64,000 bases of DNA from Actinomadura spongiicola (GCF_003432485.1 NZ_QVNQ01000003.1:558001-622000); one strand, 5' to 3'. Shown: positions 16,078-25,173, counted from the stretch's first letter. A program made the numbers and translations. Notes: a model not told the origin generated them from the letters alone.

Positions 16078-18702
16078 TCAGTGGTGTGGGACGGCTGCTA
16101 TGCCGGTGGTGGTGCGGATTATGGCGATGTCTCCCTCCTGGTCGGTGCGGTGGATCTGGGTGCGGAGGCTGCGGAGGAGGGTGAGGGTGGTCGGGGAGGG
16201 ATGGCCGTAGTCGTTGTCCTCACCGGCGGAGATCAGAGAGACGGAGGCCTGGGCGGCGGCGAGGAAGCCGGGGGCCTGGCTGCGGGAGCCGTGGTGGGGA
16301 ACCTTCAGGACCTGCACGTGTGGGACGGCGCTTTCCAGGGCTCGTTGGGCCTCGGCCTCGACGTCGCCCGTGAGGAGGGCGCTGAAGCCCGGCTTGCGGG
16401 CGACGAGGACGACGCTGGCGTTGTTGATCGTGGTGCCGTCGTCCTTGGGTGAGAGGGTCGGGCCGGTGGTCGGCGGGGCGAGGACCGAGAGGGTCAGCGG
16501 GCCGATGCGCCATTGCTGGCCCGCCTGGGCGGGGCGGGGCAGGAAGTTCCGGGCGAGGCTCGCCTCGCGGCCGGACGTGCGGGGCGTGGTCAGGATTGTG
16601 TGTACGTCGCGGCCGCGAAGCACACCGGATGTGCCGTTGATGTGGTCGGCGTGCGGGTGGGTCAGGATGAGCAGCGGCACATCGTGGACGTGGAGGCGCC
16701 GCAGGCACTGGTCGATCGATGCGGGTTCGGGGCCGGTGTCCACGACGACGGCCTGGCCGGGGCCGGTGGAGAGGGCGAGGGCGTCGCCCTGGCCGACGTC
16801 GCAGGCGACCATCTGCCAGTTCGGCGGCGGCCAGCCGGGGGCGGTGACGCGTAGCGCGATGACCGCGATGAGGACACCGGTCATCGCGGCGGCCGTGAGC
16901 AGGCGGAGGCGGCGGCTGCGCAGGACCAGGACGGTGACCCCGACGGCCAGGAGGAGGGCGGCGGCGCCGGCGCCGCCGTTCGTCCAGGGGATCGTGGCGT
17001 AGGGCAGGGCGGCGGCGGTCCGGGCCACCCGGATGATCCAGCCGACGGCGAGCCCGGCGGGCCATACGATCAACTGGGCGAGTGGTAGGGAAAAGGGCGC
17101 GGTGACGGCGGCGAGGGCGCCGAGGAGGGTGGCGGGCGCGACGGCCGGAGCCGCCAGCAGGTTCGCGAACACCGAGACGACGCCCACCTCGCCGGAGAGC
17201 ATCACCAGGACCGGGGCCACGGCGAACTGGGCGGCCGCCGCGACGGCGAGGGCGTCGGCGAAGGGACCGGGCAGGTGACGCGCCAGCCGTTCACGCCACG
17301 GGGGCGCGAGGACGAGCAGGCCCGCGGTCGCCAGGACCGACAGCGTGAACCCGTACGAACGGGCCAGTTCGGGGTCGATCAGTACGAGGAGGAGGACGGC
17401 GGCGGCCAGCGCGGGCACGCCCTGGCGTTGGCGTCCGGTGAACAGCGCCAGCATGCCGATGAGGCCCATGAGCGCCGCCCTGAGGACGCTCGGCTCCGGG
17501 CGGGCCACCACGACGAACGCGAGTACCGCGAGGACGGCGAGGGGCGGGGCTCGGCGCCGTCCGAGCCCGACGAGGCGGCACAGTCCGAGGACGGCCCCGA
17601 TGACGATCGCCAGGTTCGCGCCCGAGACGACCAGAAGGTGGGTGAGCCCGGCGGTGCGGAAGTCCTCCGCCAAGGCCGGGTCGAGGCGGGAGGTGTCACC
17701 GACGACCATGCCGGGCAGGACGCCGCGCTGGTCGGGTGGGAGTTTCGCCGACGCGGCCCGTAGCCGAGCCCGCATGAACTCGGCGGCGCGCTGAACGCGG
17801 GAGGGAGGCCCGAGGACGGACGGTGGCCCCCGCACGATCACCACGGCGGCGAGTAGGTCAGCGCCCTGGGGCAGCATGAACCGGCCGTGGAGCCGGACCC
17901 GCTGGCTGGGAATCAAGCGGAGCCACCCGGCGTCGGCCGCGAGCAGGAGGACGGGGACCCGAACCCGGGTCTGGGAGATCACCTCCATCCGGGCCCGGAC
18001 GATGACCATCGGTCGGTGCTTTCCGGGCTTGGCGTGCGGGTCGGCGGTCACGACCGCCTCCGCGGCGGCGGAGCCGCCCAGACGAGCGACGTCCCGCACC
18101 GGCCCGGTGTCGACGGCCGTGGCCCGCAGCGCCACCCCGGTCGCGGACGCGGCGGCGCAGACGAGGGCGACTCCCACCAGCCGCCGCCGGGACGCCGCCG
18201 CGCGAGTGTCGCCACCCGAGCCGAATCGCCGCGCCGAGCCGAGATCGAGTCGTCGGGTCAGAGCCCGTAATGCCGCTGTCGTGGCTGAGCCCCATCGGGC
18301 CACACGCGCGTCAGGGTTTCGCCGCGGCGGACCGTCCCGGTTCGTGGGCGCTCCCTGCCAACTCCCTCGGGCCTGCCTGCGAGTAGGGCGTCCCCAAGGT
18401 GGACCCGGTGGTACGGGCTCTTGAGGCGCTGAAGATGAGCCCGGGGGCGTTGGGGACGATTCCCGGCGCGTGGAAGACGGGTTCGGAGGCGTGTCAGGTG
18501 AACTGGGCGGTGGCGGAGGGGTGGGAGTTGTGCGTCGAAATCTCGTGGCAGAGGAGGGTGGGCGGCGTGTCAGGAGATAGGCCGCTGTTAAGGCGGTCAG
18601 GGCGGCAAGGACGAGCGTGACGACGGCGGGGAGACCGAGAGTGGTGGCCGCCGCGATCCACGTGGCGAGGGCAGGGGCGAGCAGGCGAAGGTCATGGTTC
18701 AT
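16078..18702 (-). CDS. comEC: ComEC/Rec2-type DNA channel protein with metallo-beta-lactamase domain
   Basis: 874 residues. N-terminal membrane helices (LRLLAPALATWIAAATT, VVTLVLAALTALTAAYLL) are followed by a long Pro/Arg-rich linker, an OB-like domain (VLPGMVVGDTSRL just after it), the multi-helix competence domain (about residues 340-590) and a C-terminal MBL nuclease-like domain with HPHADHINGTSG, LLTGDVEAEAQ and VLKVPHHGSRSQ. ComEC forms the channel for single-strand DNA import in competent bacteria; whether actinomycetes of this kind take up DNA is not established. The gene follows comEA, but a partial copy of its own start stands between them. Confidence 0.93.
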   Translation of the reverse strand: MNHDLRLLAPALATWIAAATTLGLPAVVTLVLAALTALTAAYLLTRRPPSSATRFRRTTPTPPPPPSSPDTPPNPSSTRRESSPTPPGSSSAPQEPVPPGPPWGRPTRRQARGSWQGAPTNRDGPPRRNPDARVARWGSATTAALRALTRRLDLGSARRFGSGGDTRAAASRRRLVGVALVCAAASATGVALRATAVDTGPVRDVARLGGSAAAEAVVTADPHAKPGKHRPMVIVRARMEVISQTRVRVPVLLLAADAGWLRLIPSQRVRLHGRFMLPQGADLLAAVVIVRGPPSVLGPPSRVQRAAEFMRARLRAASAKLPPDQRGVLPGMVVGDTSRLDPALAEDFRTAGLTHLLVVSGANLAIVIGAVLGLCRLVGLGRRRAPPLAVLAVLAFVVVARPEPSVLRAALMGLIGMLALFTGRQRQGVPALAAAVLLLVLIDPELARSYGFTLSVLATAGLLVLAPPWRERLARHLPGPFADALAVAAAAQFAVAPVLVMLSGEVGVVSVFANLLAAPAVAPATLLGALAAVTAPFSLPLAQLIVWPAGLAVGWIIRVARTAAALPYATIPWTNGGAGAAALLLAVGVTVLVLRSRRLRLLTAAAMTGVLIAVIALRVTAPGWPPPNWQMVACDVGQGDALALSTGPGQAVVVDTGPEPASIDQCLRRLHVHDVPLLILTHPHADHINGTSGVLRGRDVHTILTTPRTSGREASLARNFLPRPAQAGQQWRIGPLTLSVLAPPTTGPTLSPKDDGTTINNASVVLVARKPGFSALLTGDVEAEAQRALESAVPHVQVLKVPHHGSRSQAPGFLAAAQASVSLISAGEDNDYGHPSPTTLTLLRSLRTQIHRTDQEGDIAIIRTTTGIAAVPHH

Positions 18703-18910
18703 ACGCGCACCATCGGTTCACTGTGAGCTGGATGCCGTGGCAGAGGAGGGTGGACGGCGTGTCAGGACGTAGGCCGCTGTTAAGGCGGTGAAGGCAGCTA
18801 GGACGAGCGTGATGGTGGCGGGGACGTCGAGAGGGATGGCCGCTGCGATCCACGTGGGGAGGGCCGGGGCGAGTAGGCGGAGGTCGTGGGTCATACGCGG
18901 ACCATTGGTT
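18545..18910 (-). repeat. Tandem duplication, 192-bp period, covering the comEC 5' end
   Basis: Two ~174-bp copies, 18545-18718 and 18737-18910, are offset by exactly 192 bp. Matching landmarks include GTGGCAGAGGAGGGTGG at 18545 and 18737, GCCGCTGTTAAGGCGGT at 18581 and 18773, and CATACGCG at 18700 and 18892. Each copy runs from the last codons of comEA through the start codon to about codon 53 of comEC. The period is a multiple of three. Confidence 0.9.
18718..18894 (-). pseudogene. Truncated comEC N-terminal copy (58 codons)
   Basis: A 58-residue frame, MTHDLRLLAPALPTWIAAAI at its start, ending in a TGA at 18720-18718. It aligns without gaps to ComEC residues 1-53 with about 43 of 53 identical; most changes are conservative (L/V, L/F, V/I). 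Its ATG overlaps the comEA stop (ATGA), exactly as a true comEC start might. It arises from the 192-bp tandem duplication. It could still be translated as a two-helix membrane peptide; that would be a guess. Apart from its own stop it is in frame with comEC. Confidence 0.8.
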
Positions 18911-19583
18911 TCAGGTCGGCGAAGCGGCGTGCGCCTATACCGCTGACGTCCTGGAGTTGTTCGACCGAGCGGAAGCCTCCGTGCTGGGTGCGGAAGTCGA
19001 CGATGCGCTGGGCGAGGACGGGGCCGACGCCGGGGAGGTCGTCCAACTGGTCGACGGTCGCGGTGTTGAGGTCGAGGGGGGCGCCGGGCGCGCCGGGGCC
19101 GCCGGGTGGGGACGGGACGGGGCCGGGAGCCGGGGAAGGGCGGGCGACGCCAACGGGGATCTGTTCGCCGTCCACGAGTTTCCGGGCGAGGTTGAGGGGG
19201 CCGGTCTGCGCGCCGGGCCGCACCCCGCCCGCCGCCTTGATCGCCTCGGCGACCCGGGAGCCGGACGGCAGGGTCACCACTCCCGGACGCTTGACCTTGC
19301 CGAGGACGTGCACGACCACCGAGGAGGCGGCGGCCGGGCTCAGGGACGCGGTGGGACTGGCGGGGGCGACGGTGGCGCTGGGGAGTGGGGCGACGGGGCC
19401 GGGGCGGGGCCGGGCCAGCCACAGGTAGCCGGCGGCGACGGCCGCGGCGATCACGCCGATGACGACGAGGACGCGGATGTTCGATCGGTCGGGGGTCGCG
19501 CGGATACGGGCCGACGGTGGCGTCTGCGGCGGGGGTGGGCGGTCGGAGACGGCGTGCAGCCGGTCCCGGGCATCGGGTCTCAT
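18891..19583 (-). CDS. comEA: ComEA-like DNA-binding helix-hairpin-helix protein
   Basis: 230 residues. One membrane anchor (about residues 37-57, VLVVIGVIAAAVAAGYLWLA), a Pro/Ala-rich spacer, an SLBB-like domain (VVVHVLGKVKRPGVVTLPSGSRVAEAI), a second Pro-rich linker, and a C-terminal helix-hairpin-helix pair (LDLNTATVDQLDDLPGVGP, VEQLQDVSGIGARRFADL). ComEA binds double-strand DNA outside the membrane and feeds it to ComEC. The stop overlaps the ATG of the duplicated comEC fragment. Confidence 0.94.
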   Translation of the reverse strand: MRPDARDRLHAVSDRPPPPQTPPSARIRATPDRSNIRVLVVIGVIAAAVAAGYLWLARPRPGPVAPLPSATVAPASPTASLSPAAASSVVVHVLGKVKRPGVVTLPSGSRVAEAIKAAGGVRPGAQTGPLNLARKLVDGEQIPVGVARPSPAPGPVPSPPGGPGAPGAPLDLNTATVDQLDDLPGVGPVLAQRIVDFRTQHGGFRSVEQLQDVSGIGARRFADLKPMVRV

Positions 19584-19650
19584 GGCGCACGACGGTAGGT
19601 CTGTCTCCTGGTGCGGCGCCTACGCTCCGGAGATTGTGGATAACTCTCGG

Positions 19651-20955
19651 TCAGCGGCGCTCGGCGGCCACCGCGGCGGCGATGAGCAGGGCCGTGAGGA
19701 GGGCGGCGACCGGGGTCAGCGTGTCAGGCTCGGAGAGGTGGACGCCGCCGAAGACGGCGATGGCCAGGACGTTGGAGAGAAGTACCCCGGTGTTCGACAG
19801 CGCGGAGACGGCGGACGCCTGGCCGGGGCCCACGGAGTTCGTGATCCGCTCGACCAGGGGGCTGAACCCCGCGGCGTGGCCCGCTCCGGCGCTGAACAGC
19901 AGCGGGACGGACGGTATCGTCGGCCAGCCGTCGCGGGTGAGCAGCGCCAAGGCGGTGGCGGCGACGGCGAACGTGAGCAGGCCGAACGTGGGGAGATGGG
20001 TTCTCCCGCGTAGGCGTGTCCAGCCGAGTCCGGCGGTGGCGAACCCGACCGTGTACGGGATGAAGGTCAACCCTGCTCGGAGCGGAGAGAATTCCAGGAT
20101 GTTCTGCAGGTAGAGGGCCAGGCTGAACAGGAAGCCCGTGTAGGCGCCCATCACCGCGCAGGCCGCGAACAGACCCGGTCGGACGGCGCGGCCGCGCAGG
20201 ACGGTCAGGTCGAGGAGCGGTGACGGCGTCCGTCGTTCATGGGCACCGAACAAGACGAGGACGAGACAACCCGCGGCCAGGGACGGCCACGTCCAGTTCG
20301 GCCAGCCCTGCTCCCTGCCGAGGACGAGTGGCACGACGCAGGCCGCCATCCCGCAGGAGAGCAGCGCCACGCCCGGCAGGTCCAGCCGCGTGGCCTTAGT
20401 GGGTTCAGGAGGCATCAACCGTGGGCCCACAGCGAGGAGCAACGCGCCGATCGGAACGTTGACCAGGAATATGGGACGCCAACTGTCACCGGCGCTGACG
20501 ATGACCCCTCCGGCGATCTGTCCCAGCGCGACGCCCAGCGCGAGCACCATCGAGTACAGGCCGAGTGCGCGTGCCCGTGCCGCTCCTTCGAAGGACAACT
20601 GGATGAGCGAGAGGACCTGTGGCAGGAGCAGCGCCGCCGACGCGCCCTGGCAGATCCTCGCGGCGACGAGGACGGCACCCGACGGCGCCAGGCCGCAGGC
20701 CAGGGACGTCACGGTGAAGCCGAGCAGGCCGAGGAAGAACATCGTGCGGTGCCCGTACTTGTCGCCCAGGCGTGCGCCGGTGACGACGAGTACCGCGAGG
20801 GCGAAGATGTAGCCGCCCGTGACGAGTTGCAGCAGCGCGCCCGACGAGTCCAGGCTCGCCGCGATGTTCGGCAGCGCCACCGCCACGATGGAGCCGTCCA
20901 TCGACACCATCGTCTGTCCCGTGAGGAGGACCACCAGCAGCCACCGTTTGACCAT
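19651..20955 (-). CDS. MFS drug exporter (DHA2-type)
   Basis: 434 residues, hydrophobic throughout with 12 or more predicted membrane helices. The first helix pair contains GQTMVSMDGSIVAVALPNIAASL, matching DHA2 antiporter motif D; GARLGDKYGHRTMFFLGLLGF is MFS motif A and LGVALGQIAGGVI resembles motif C. Such proteins export drugs or other small organics by proton antiport. The gene is divergent from an AraC-type regulator with under 60 bp between starts, so that regulator probably controls it. It is shorter than most 14-helix DHA2 members. Confidence 0.88.
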   Translation of the reverse strand: MVKRWLLVVLLTGQTMVSMDGSIVAVALPNIAASLDSSGALLQLVTGGYIFALAVLVVTGARLGDKYGHRTMFFLGLLGFTVTSLACGLAPSGAVLVAARICQGASAALLLPQVLSLIQLSFEGAARARALGLYSMVLALGVALGQIAGGVIVSAGDSWRPIFLVNVPIGALLLAVGPRLMPPEPTKATRLDLPGVALLSCGMAACVVPLVLGREQGWPNWTWPSLAAGCLVLVLFGAHERRTPSPLLDLTVLRGRAVRPGLFAACAVMGAYTGFLFSLALYLQNILEFSPLRAGLTFIPYTVGFATAGLGWTRLRGRTHLPTFGLLTFAVAATALALLTRDGWPTIPSVPLLFSAGAGHAAGFSPLVERITNSVGPGQASAVSALSNTGVLLSNVLAIAVFGGVHLSEPDTLTPVAALLTALLIAAAVAAERR

Positions 20956-21013
20956 TCAGTGAGTGTGCGCGGCAGTGGGAACGTGGCGCTTGAAGATTCT
21001 TGTCGTCCGTACG

Positions 21014-21955
21014 ATGGCGACCATGCTGGAGTCGGCGGTGGTGACGGTGACGGAGGACTTCGCCGTCCGGACCGTGAGGTGTCATGTTCATCGGTCCGGA
21101 TGGTCCGAACCTGAACCGGCCACGGGGCACTCGCTCGTTCTCGTACGGGACGGACGGTTCCGCATGCGGTCCCGTCATGGACGCGCCGTCATCGACTCCA
21201 CGACCGGATACGCGCAGGCTCCCGGTGAGGAGGGTCAGTTCGCTCATCCAGCGGGGGGTGACGTGTGCACCGCGATCACCCTCGCCCCGCACCTGTGGAA
21301 AGGCCCGTCCGGAACGGTCAGGGTCAGTGCGCGCGCCGACCTGGCGCATCGGCTGCTGTTGCGGGCCGGTCCGGACGTGGCGTACGAGGCGGCCGAACGG
21401 CTGCTCGACCTCCTCGCCCGGCTGGCTCCGGGCGAGGGCGGTCGCGTGCGCCGCCGCGCGTTGGTGGACGAGGCGCGTGAGGCGATCGTCGGCGGGCATC
21501 CGCAGGCCGCCGGGCTGATCCCGCTGGCCCGGCTTCTGGAGGTCTCCCCCTCCCACCTCAGCCGGACGTTCCGCCAGGAGACCGGTATGTCCGTCACCCG
21601 CTATCGCAACCGGGTCCGGGTGGGCCTCGCGCTCGACCGGATCGAGCGGGGCGAACAGGACCTGGCGGGCCTCGCCGCCGATCTCGGGTTCGCCGACCAC
21701 GCGCATCTCACCCGGACGGTGAAGGCGGAGACGGGGCATCCTCCCGCCGCCCTCCGGCGCCTCTTCCGTCCCGGCACGTGCCCGCTCGAACGGGTCGCGG
21801 GTTCTGGGTCAGGGCTGTACGGGGACGCCGCCGCGCCAGATCCGCAGCGCGCGGAGCCCGAACGCCCAGGCGAAGGCGCCCTCGTGGTCGGCGTCCCACA
21901 GAACGATGTCGGCGAGCATGCCCGGCGCGAGGGATCCGCGGTCGCCGACGCGTAG
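21014..21955 (+). CDS. AraC-family transcriptional regulator with extended C-terminus
   Basis: About 313 residues from the ATG at 21014 (ATG 21023 is an alternative). A cupin-like sensor half (HSLVLVRDGRFRMRSRHGRAVI, then TTGYAQAPGEEGQFAHP) is followed by the two AraC helix-turn-helix units: IPLARLLEVSPSHLSRTFRQ and LAGLAADLGFADHAHLTRTV, ending with GHPPAALRRLF. After that point the frame runs ~62 further residues with no conserved features, and the last 147 bp lie antisense over the end of hutI. The regulator probably controls the divergent MFS exporter. Confidence 0.85.
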   Translation: MATMLESAVVTVTEDFAVRTVRCHVHRSGWSEPEPATGHSLVLVRDGRFRMRSRHGRAVIDSTTGYAQAPGEEGQFAHPAGGDVCTAITLAPHLWKGPSGTVRVSARADLAHRLLLRAGPDVAYEAAERLLDLLARLAPGEGGRVRRRALVDEAREAIVGGHPQAAGLIPLARLLEVSPSHLSRTFRQETGMSVTRYRNRVRVGLALDRIERGEQDLAGLAADLGFADHAHLTRTVKAETGHPPAALRRLFRPGTCPLERVAGSGSGLYGDAAAPDPQRAEPERPGEGALVVGVPQNDVGEHARREGSAVADA

Positions 21956-23023
21956 GGCCGCGGCGCCGCCGAGGGTGGCCGCGCGGAGGGCCTCGGTGAC
22001 GCTGAGGCCGAACATCGCGACCGACAGCCCGATGACGAGCGGCATGGACGTGATGCCGCACTGGCCGGGGTTGTGGTCGGTGCCGAGCGCGACGGTGACC
22101 CCGCGGTCGATCATCTGCCGGACGGGCGCGGGCGCGCGGCTGCTGTTGAGGGCGCTGCCGGGGCAGACGGTGGCGGTGACGCCGGCGTGGGCGAGGGCCT
22201 TGATGTCGTCGTCGTTGGCCTGGGTGAGCAGGTCGGCGGACGCGCAGCCGACCTCGGCGGCGACCTGCGCGGCGCCGACGCGCTCGTTGGCGCAGGCGTG
22301 CATCCGCGCCTTGAGGCCGGCGCGCTTGCCGGTGAGCAGCAGGGCTCGGGCCTCTTCGGCGCTGAAGTGGCCCTCGTCGCAGTACACGTCGATCGAGTCG
22401 GCTCCGGCCACGGCGGCGTCGCCCGCCCACAGGCGGACGGCCTCGATGTAGTCGCGGCGGCGGCCGAAGAACTCGGGCGGCAGGATGTGCGCGGCGAGGA
22501 ACGTCGCGTGGATGCGCGGCATGGACGGCTCGCCCTCCAGCGACCGCAGCATCCGGATGTCGGCGAGTTCGCCGTCGCGGGTGAGGTGGTATCCGGTCTT
22601 GGCCTCGACGGTGGTGGTCCCGGCGAGGATCCACTGGCGGAGCCGTTCGCGGACGCCGTTGCAGAGCGTCCAGGGGTCGGTTCCACGGGTGACGGTCACG
22701 GTGGAGTTGACGCCGCCGCCCGCGGCGGTGATGGCGGAGTGGGACGATCCGCTGGTGCGCATCGCGAGTTCCGCCCACCGGTTGCCCGCGTAGACGGGGT
22801 GGGAGTGCGCGTCGATGAGGCCGGGTGTGACGAGACCGCCGCCGAGGTTCTCGACGTGGTCGACGTCGACGATGTCGTCGATGACGCCGGGAACGCGCTG
22901 CGGCAGGTCGGACGCGGGCCCGGCCCAGACGATCCGGTCCTCGTGGATGAGCACGGCGGCGTTGCTGCAGACGTCGGTACCCGTCCAGAGCCTGCCGATG
23001 TTCGTCAACAGCCTCACGGTCAT
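21809..23023 (-). CDS. hutI: Imidazolonepropionase (histidine degradation)
   Basis: 404 residues, normal length. Amidohydrolase metal ligands are visible: LIDAHSHPVYAG (HxH), TTTVEAKTGYHL, ATFLAAHILPPEF (His), VDVYCDEGHFS-like IDVYCDEGHFS, and GTDHNPGQC (Asp). The enzyme hydrolyses 4-imidazolone-5-propanoate to N-formimidoyl-glutamate in the third step of the Hut pathway. No hutH, hutU or hutF is nearby, so the pathway is either dispersed or this copy is separate. Its 3' end overlaps the tail of the convergent AraC gene by 147 bp. Confidence 0.95.
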   Translation of the reverse strand: MTVRLLTNIGRLWTGTDVCSNAAVLIHEDRIVWAGPASDLPQRVPGVIDDIVDVDHVENLGGGLVTPGLIDAHSHPVYAGNRWAELAMRTSGSSHSAITAAGGGVNSTVTVTRGTDPWTLCNGVRERLRQWILAGTTTVEAKTGYHLTRDGELADIRMLRSLEGEPSMPRIHATFLAAHILPPEFFGRRRDYIEAVRLWAGDAAVAGADSIDVYCDEGHFSAEEARALLLTGKRAGLKARMHACANERVGAAQVAAEVGCASADLLTQANDDDIKALAHAGVTATVCPGSALNSSRAPAPVRQMIDRGVTVALGTDHNPGQCGITSMPLVIGLSVAMFGLSVTEALRAATLGGAAALRVGDRGSLAPGMLADIVLWDADHEGAFAWAFGLRALRIWRGGVPVQP

Positions 23024-23518
23024 AGGGTCACCGGCCCGGCTGGGGCAGGACGCGCTTCAACGCGGTCATGGGGGCCGTGTGGCATCGGTGCGGGCCGCCC
23101 GCCCTCGTTCCAGTGTTCGGACCTACCATGGACTGCGCCACCTGCTCTCGATCCGAAACGCCGACTGGGTGCCGACGGCTCACCTGGGTGGGTCGGGTGG
23201 TCGGGGGACCACCATTGGCAACGAGACCGGAGATATCGGTTTCGTCACGGTAGTGCACCGAAGGCCCGTCCGACAACCTCTGATCGCAGCACATCGACAG
23301 CCATCACCCCGCCCCTTAGCTCTACGACCGTACGGATTCCCACCGGGTCGTCAAGCCGAATGGGAAAGCTGTCACCGTTCGGCGACCAGGATCGCCCCAT
23401 GAGCCAATTTCGGACAGTGCAGAACCGGCTTCTACCCAGTCCGTTATCTGGTCCTCCAGTGCGACCTCGAACCAGTCCGTAAAAGAGGTCATGCGAAAGC
23501 CCGGAACCCGCGAACACT
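23024..23518. other. Intergenic region between hutI and hflX
   Basis: About 500 bp. Apart from the possible frameshifted gene at 23245-23492 I see no coding region. The part near hutI (23024-23240) should hold the hutI promoter; I could not identify a convincing -35/-10 pair. Confidence 0.5.
23245..23492 (-). pseudogene. Possible frameshifted small gene
   Basis: On the reverse strand an ATG at 23492 opens a frame reading MTSFTDWFEVALEDQITDWV, with a protein-like acidic/hydrophobic pattern, which loses sense around 23395-23360. The neighbouring frame then continues with SFPIRLDDPVGIRTVVELRG down to a TGA at 23245. Joined by a one-base shift, the two give an ~80-residue protein-like product; each half alone ends abruptly. 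I do not recognise the family. It may be a decayed gene or a sequencing error. Confidence 0.4.
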
Positions 23519-23551
23519 CGCCGGGCCGGGCCATGGCGGCCCGGCCCGGCG
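23519..23551 (-). terminator. Strong hairpin terminator after hflX
   Basis: A perfect 14-bp stem: CGCCGGGCCGGGCC at 23519-23532 with GGCCCGGCCCGGCG at 23538-23551, and a 5-base loop. It begins seven bases after the hflX stop. No T run follows, as usual in this GC range. Confidence 0.8.
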
Positions 23552-23558
23552 GGTGTCG

Positions 23559-25001
23559 TCAGACGGTCGGTGCCGCGGTCTCGTACCGGGACAGCTCCCC
23601 GGCGAGGTCCGCGGGCATCCTGGCGTGGAGCATCGTGCCCTCGGCCAGGTGTTCCTGAGCGAGCACCTCGCCGCGATCGTGCACCTGCGCGACGAGGTCG
23701 CCGCGCTCGTAGGGCACCAGGACGCGCAGCTCGCTCTCCAGCCCGGGCAGCTCCGCCTCGATGACCGCGCGCAGCTCCTCGATGCCGTACCCGGTGCGGG
23801 CGGACACGACGACGCTGTGCGTCTCCCGGCGCTGGAGGCGGGCGATCGTGAGGTCGTCGGCGGCGTCAGCCTTGTTGATGACGATGATCTCGGGGATGCC
23901 GTCCGCGCCGATCTCCCGCAGGACCTCCCGGACGGCGTCGATCTGCGCCTCCGGGTCGGCGTCGGAGCCGTCCACGACGTGCAGGACGAGCCCCGCGTCG
24001 GTGACCTCCTCCAGCGTCGACCGGAACGCCTCGACGAGCTGGTGCGGCAGGTGCCGGACGAACCCGACGGTGTCGGCGAGGGTGTAGGCGCGCCCGGCGG
24101 ACGTCTCCGCGCGCCGGACCGTGGGGTCGAGGGTGGCGAACAGCGCGTCCTCCACCAGGACCCCGGCGCCGGTGAGCCGGTTGAGCAGCGACGACTTGCC
24201 CGCGTTGGTGTAGCCCGCGATCGCGACGGCGGGCACCGCGTGGCGGCGGCGCTCGCCGCGCTTGGTGTCGCGCGACTTGGACATCTCGGCGAGTTGCCGG
24301 CGCAGCTTGGCCATCCGGGTGCGGATCCGCCGCCGGTCCAGCTCGATCTTCGTCTCGCCGGGGCCGCGGCCGCCGATCCCGACGCCGCCGGCGGCGCGCC
24401 CGCCGACCTGCCGGGACAGGTTGCCGCCCCAGCCGCGCAGCCGTGGCAGCAGGTAGTCCAGCTGCGCGAGCTCCACCTGGGCCTTGCCCTCGCGGCTCTT
24501 GGCGTGCTGGGCGAAGATGTCCAGGATCAGCGCGGTCCGGTCGATGACCTTGACCTGGACGACCTCCTCCAGGTGCCGAAGCTGGCTCGGCGCCAGCTCG
24601 CCGTCGCAGATGACGGTGTCGGCGCCGGTGGCGATGACGATGTCGCGCAGCTCCGCGGCCTTGCCGGAGCCGATGTAGGTCGCGGGATCGGGGCGCGACC
24701 GCCGCTGGACGAGGCCCTCCAGAACGTGGGACCCCGCCGTCTCGGCGAGGAGCGCCAGTTCGCGCAGGGAGTTCTCGGCGGCCTCGGCGGTGCCCTCCGT
24801 CCAGACGCCGACGAGGACGACGCGTTCCAGCCGGAGTGCCCGGTATTCGACTTCGGTGACGTCGGTCAGCTCGGTGGACAGGCCCGCGACCCGGCGCAGT
24901 GCCCGCCGGTCCTCAAGGTCGAGGGCGCCCGTCAGGGGCTCCTCGACGGTCGGGTCCTGAGTCTCGAACTCGGTCTGGTCTGCAGAGAAAGGTTGAGTCA
25001 T
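23559..25001 (-). CDS. hflX: Ribosome-associated GTPase HflX
   Basis: 480 residues. The N-terminal nucleotide-binding domain (LVGVWTEGT; DPATYIGSGKAAEL) and the glycine-rich linker RLRGWGGNLSRQVGG are HflX-specific. G motifs are GYTNAGKSSLLNRLT (G1), LADTVGFVRHLPHQLVEAF (G3) and VINKAD (G4). HflX splits or rescues stalled 70S ribosomes after heat or antibiotic stress. An N-terminal extension of ~50 residues is typical for actinobacteria. It is followed by a strong hairpin. Confidence 0.96.
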   Translation of the reverse strand: MTQPFSADQTEFETQDPTVEEPLTGALDLEDRRALRRVAGLSTELTDVTEVEYRALRLERVVLVGVWTEGTAEAAENSLRELALLAETAGSHVLEGLVQRRSRPDPATYIGSGKAAELRDIVIATGADTVICDGELAPSQLRHLEEVVQVKVIDRTALILDIFAQHAKSREGKAQVELAQLDYLLPRLRGWGGNLSRQVGGRAAGGVGIGGRGPGETKIELDRRRIRTRMAKLRRQLAEMSKSRDTKRGERRRHAVPAVAIAGYTNAGKSSLLNRLTGAGVLVEDALFATLDPTVRRAETSAGRAYTLADTVGFVRHLPHQLVEAFRSTLEEVTDAGLVLHVVDGSDADPEAQIDAVREVLREIGADGIPEIIVINKADAADDLTIARLQRRETHSVVVSARTGYGIEELRAVIEAELPGLESELRVLVPYERGDLVAQVHDRGEVLAQEHLAEGTMLHARMPADLAGELSRYETAAPTV

Positions 25002-25173
25002 ATGTCCTCAGTGCAACGCCGCGGCGCGGCCGTGTCTTCCCCTCGATCGTCTCACGCGCCGTCCACGGAGGTCACGCGGAATTTCCGTGGCCGGGACGAT
25101 GGCGTCCCGGAGCGGGACGAGCGGTCGCCGCGCCGGCACCGCCACCCGCTGGGTTGACGCAGGCCCGGACGGG

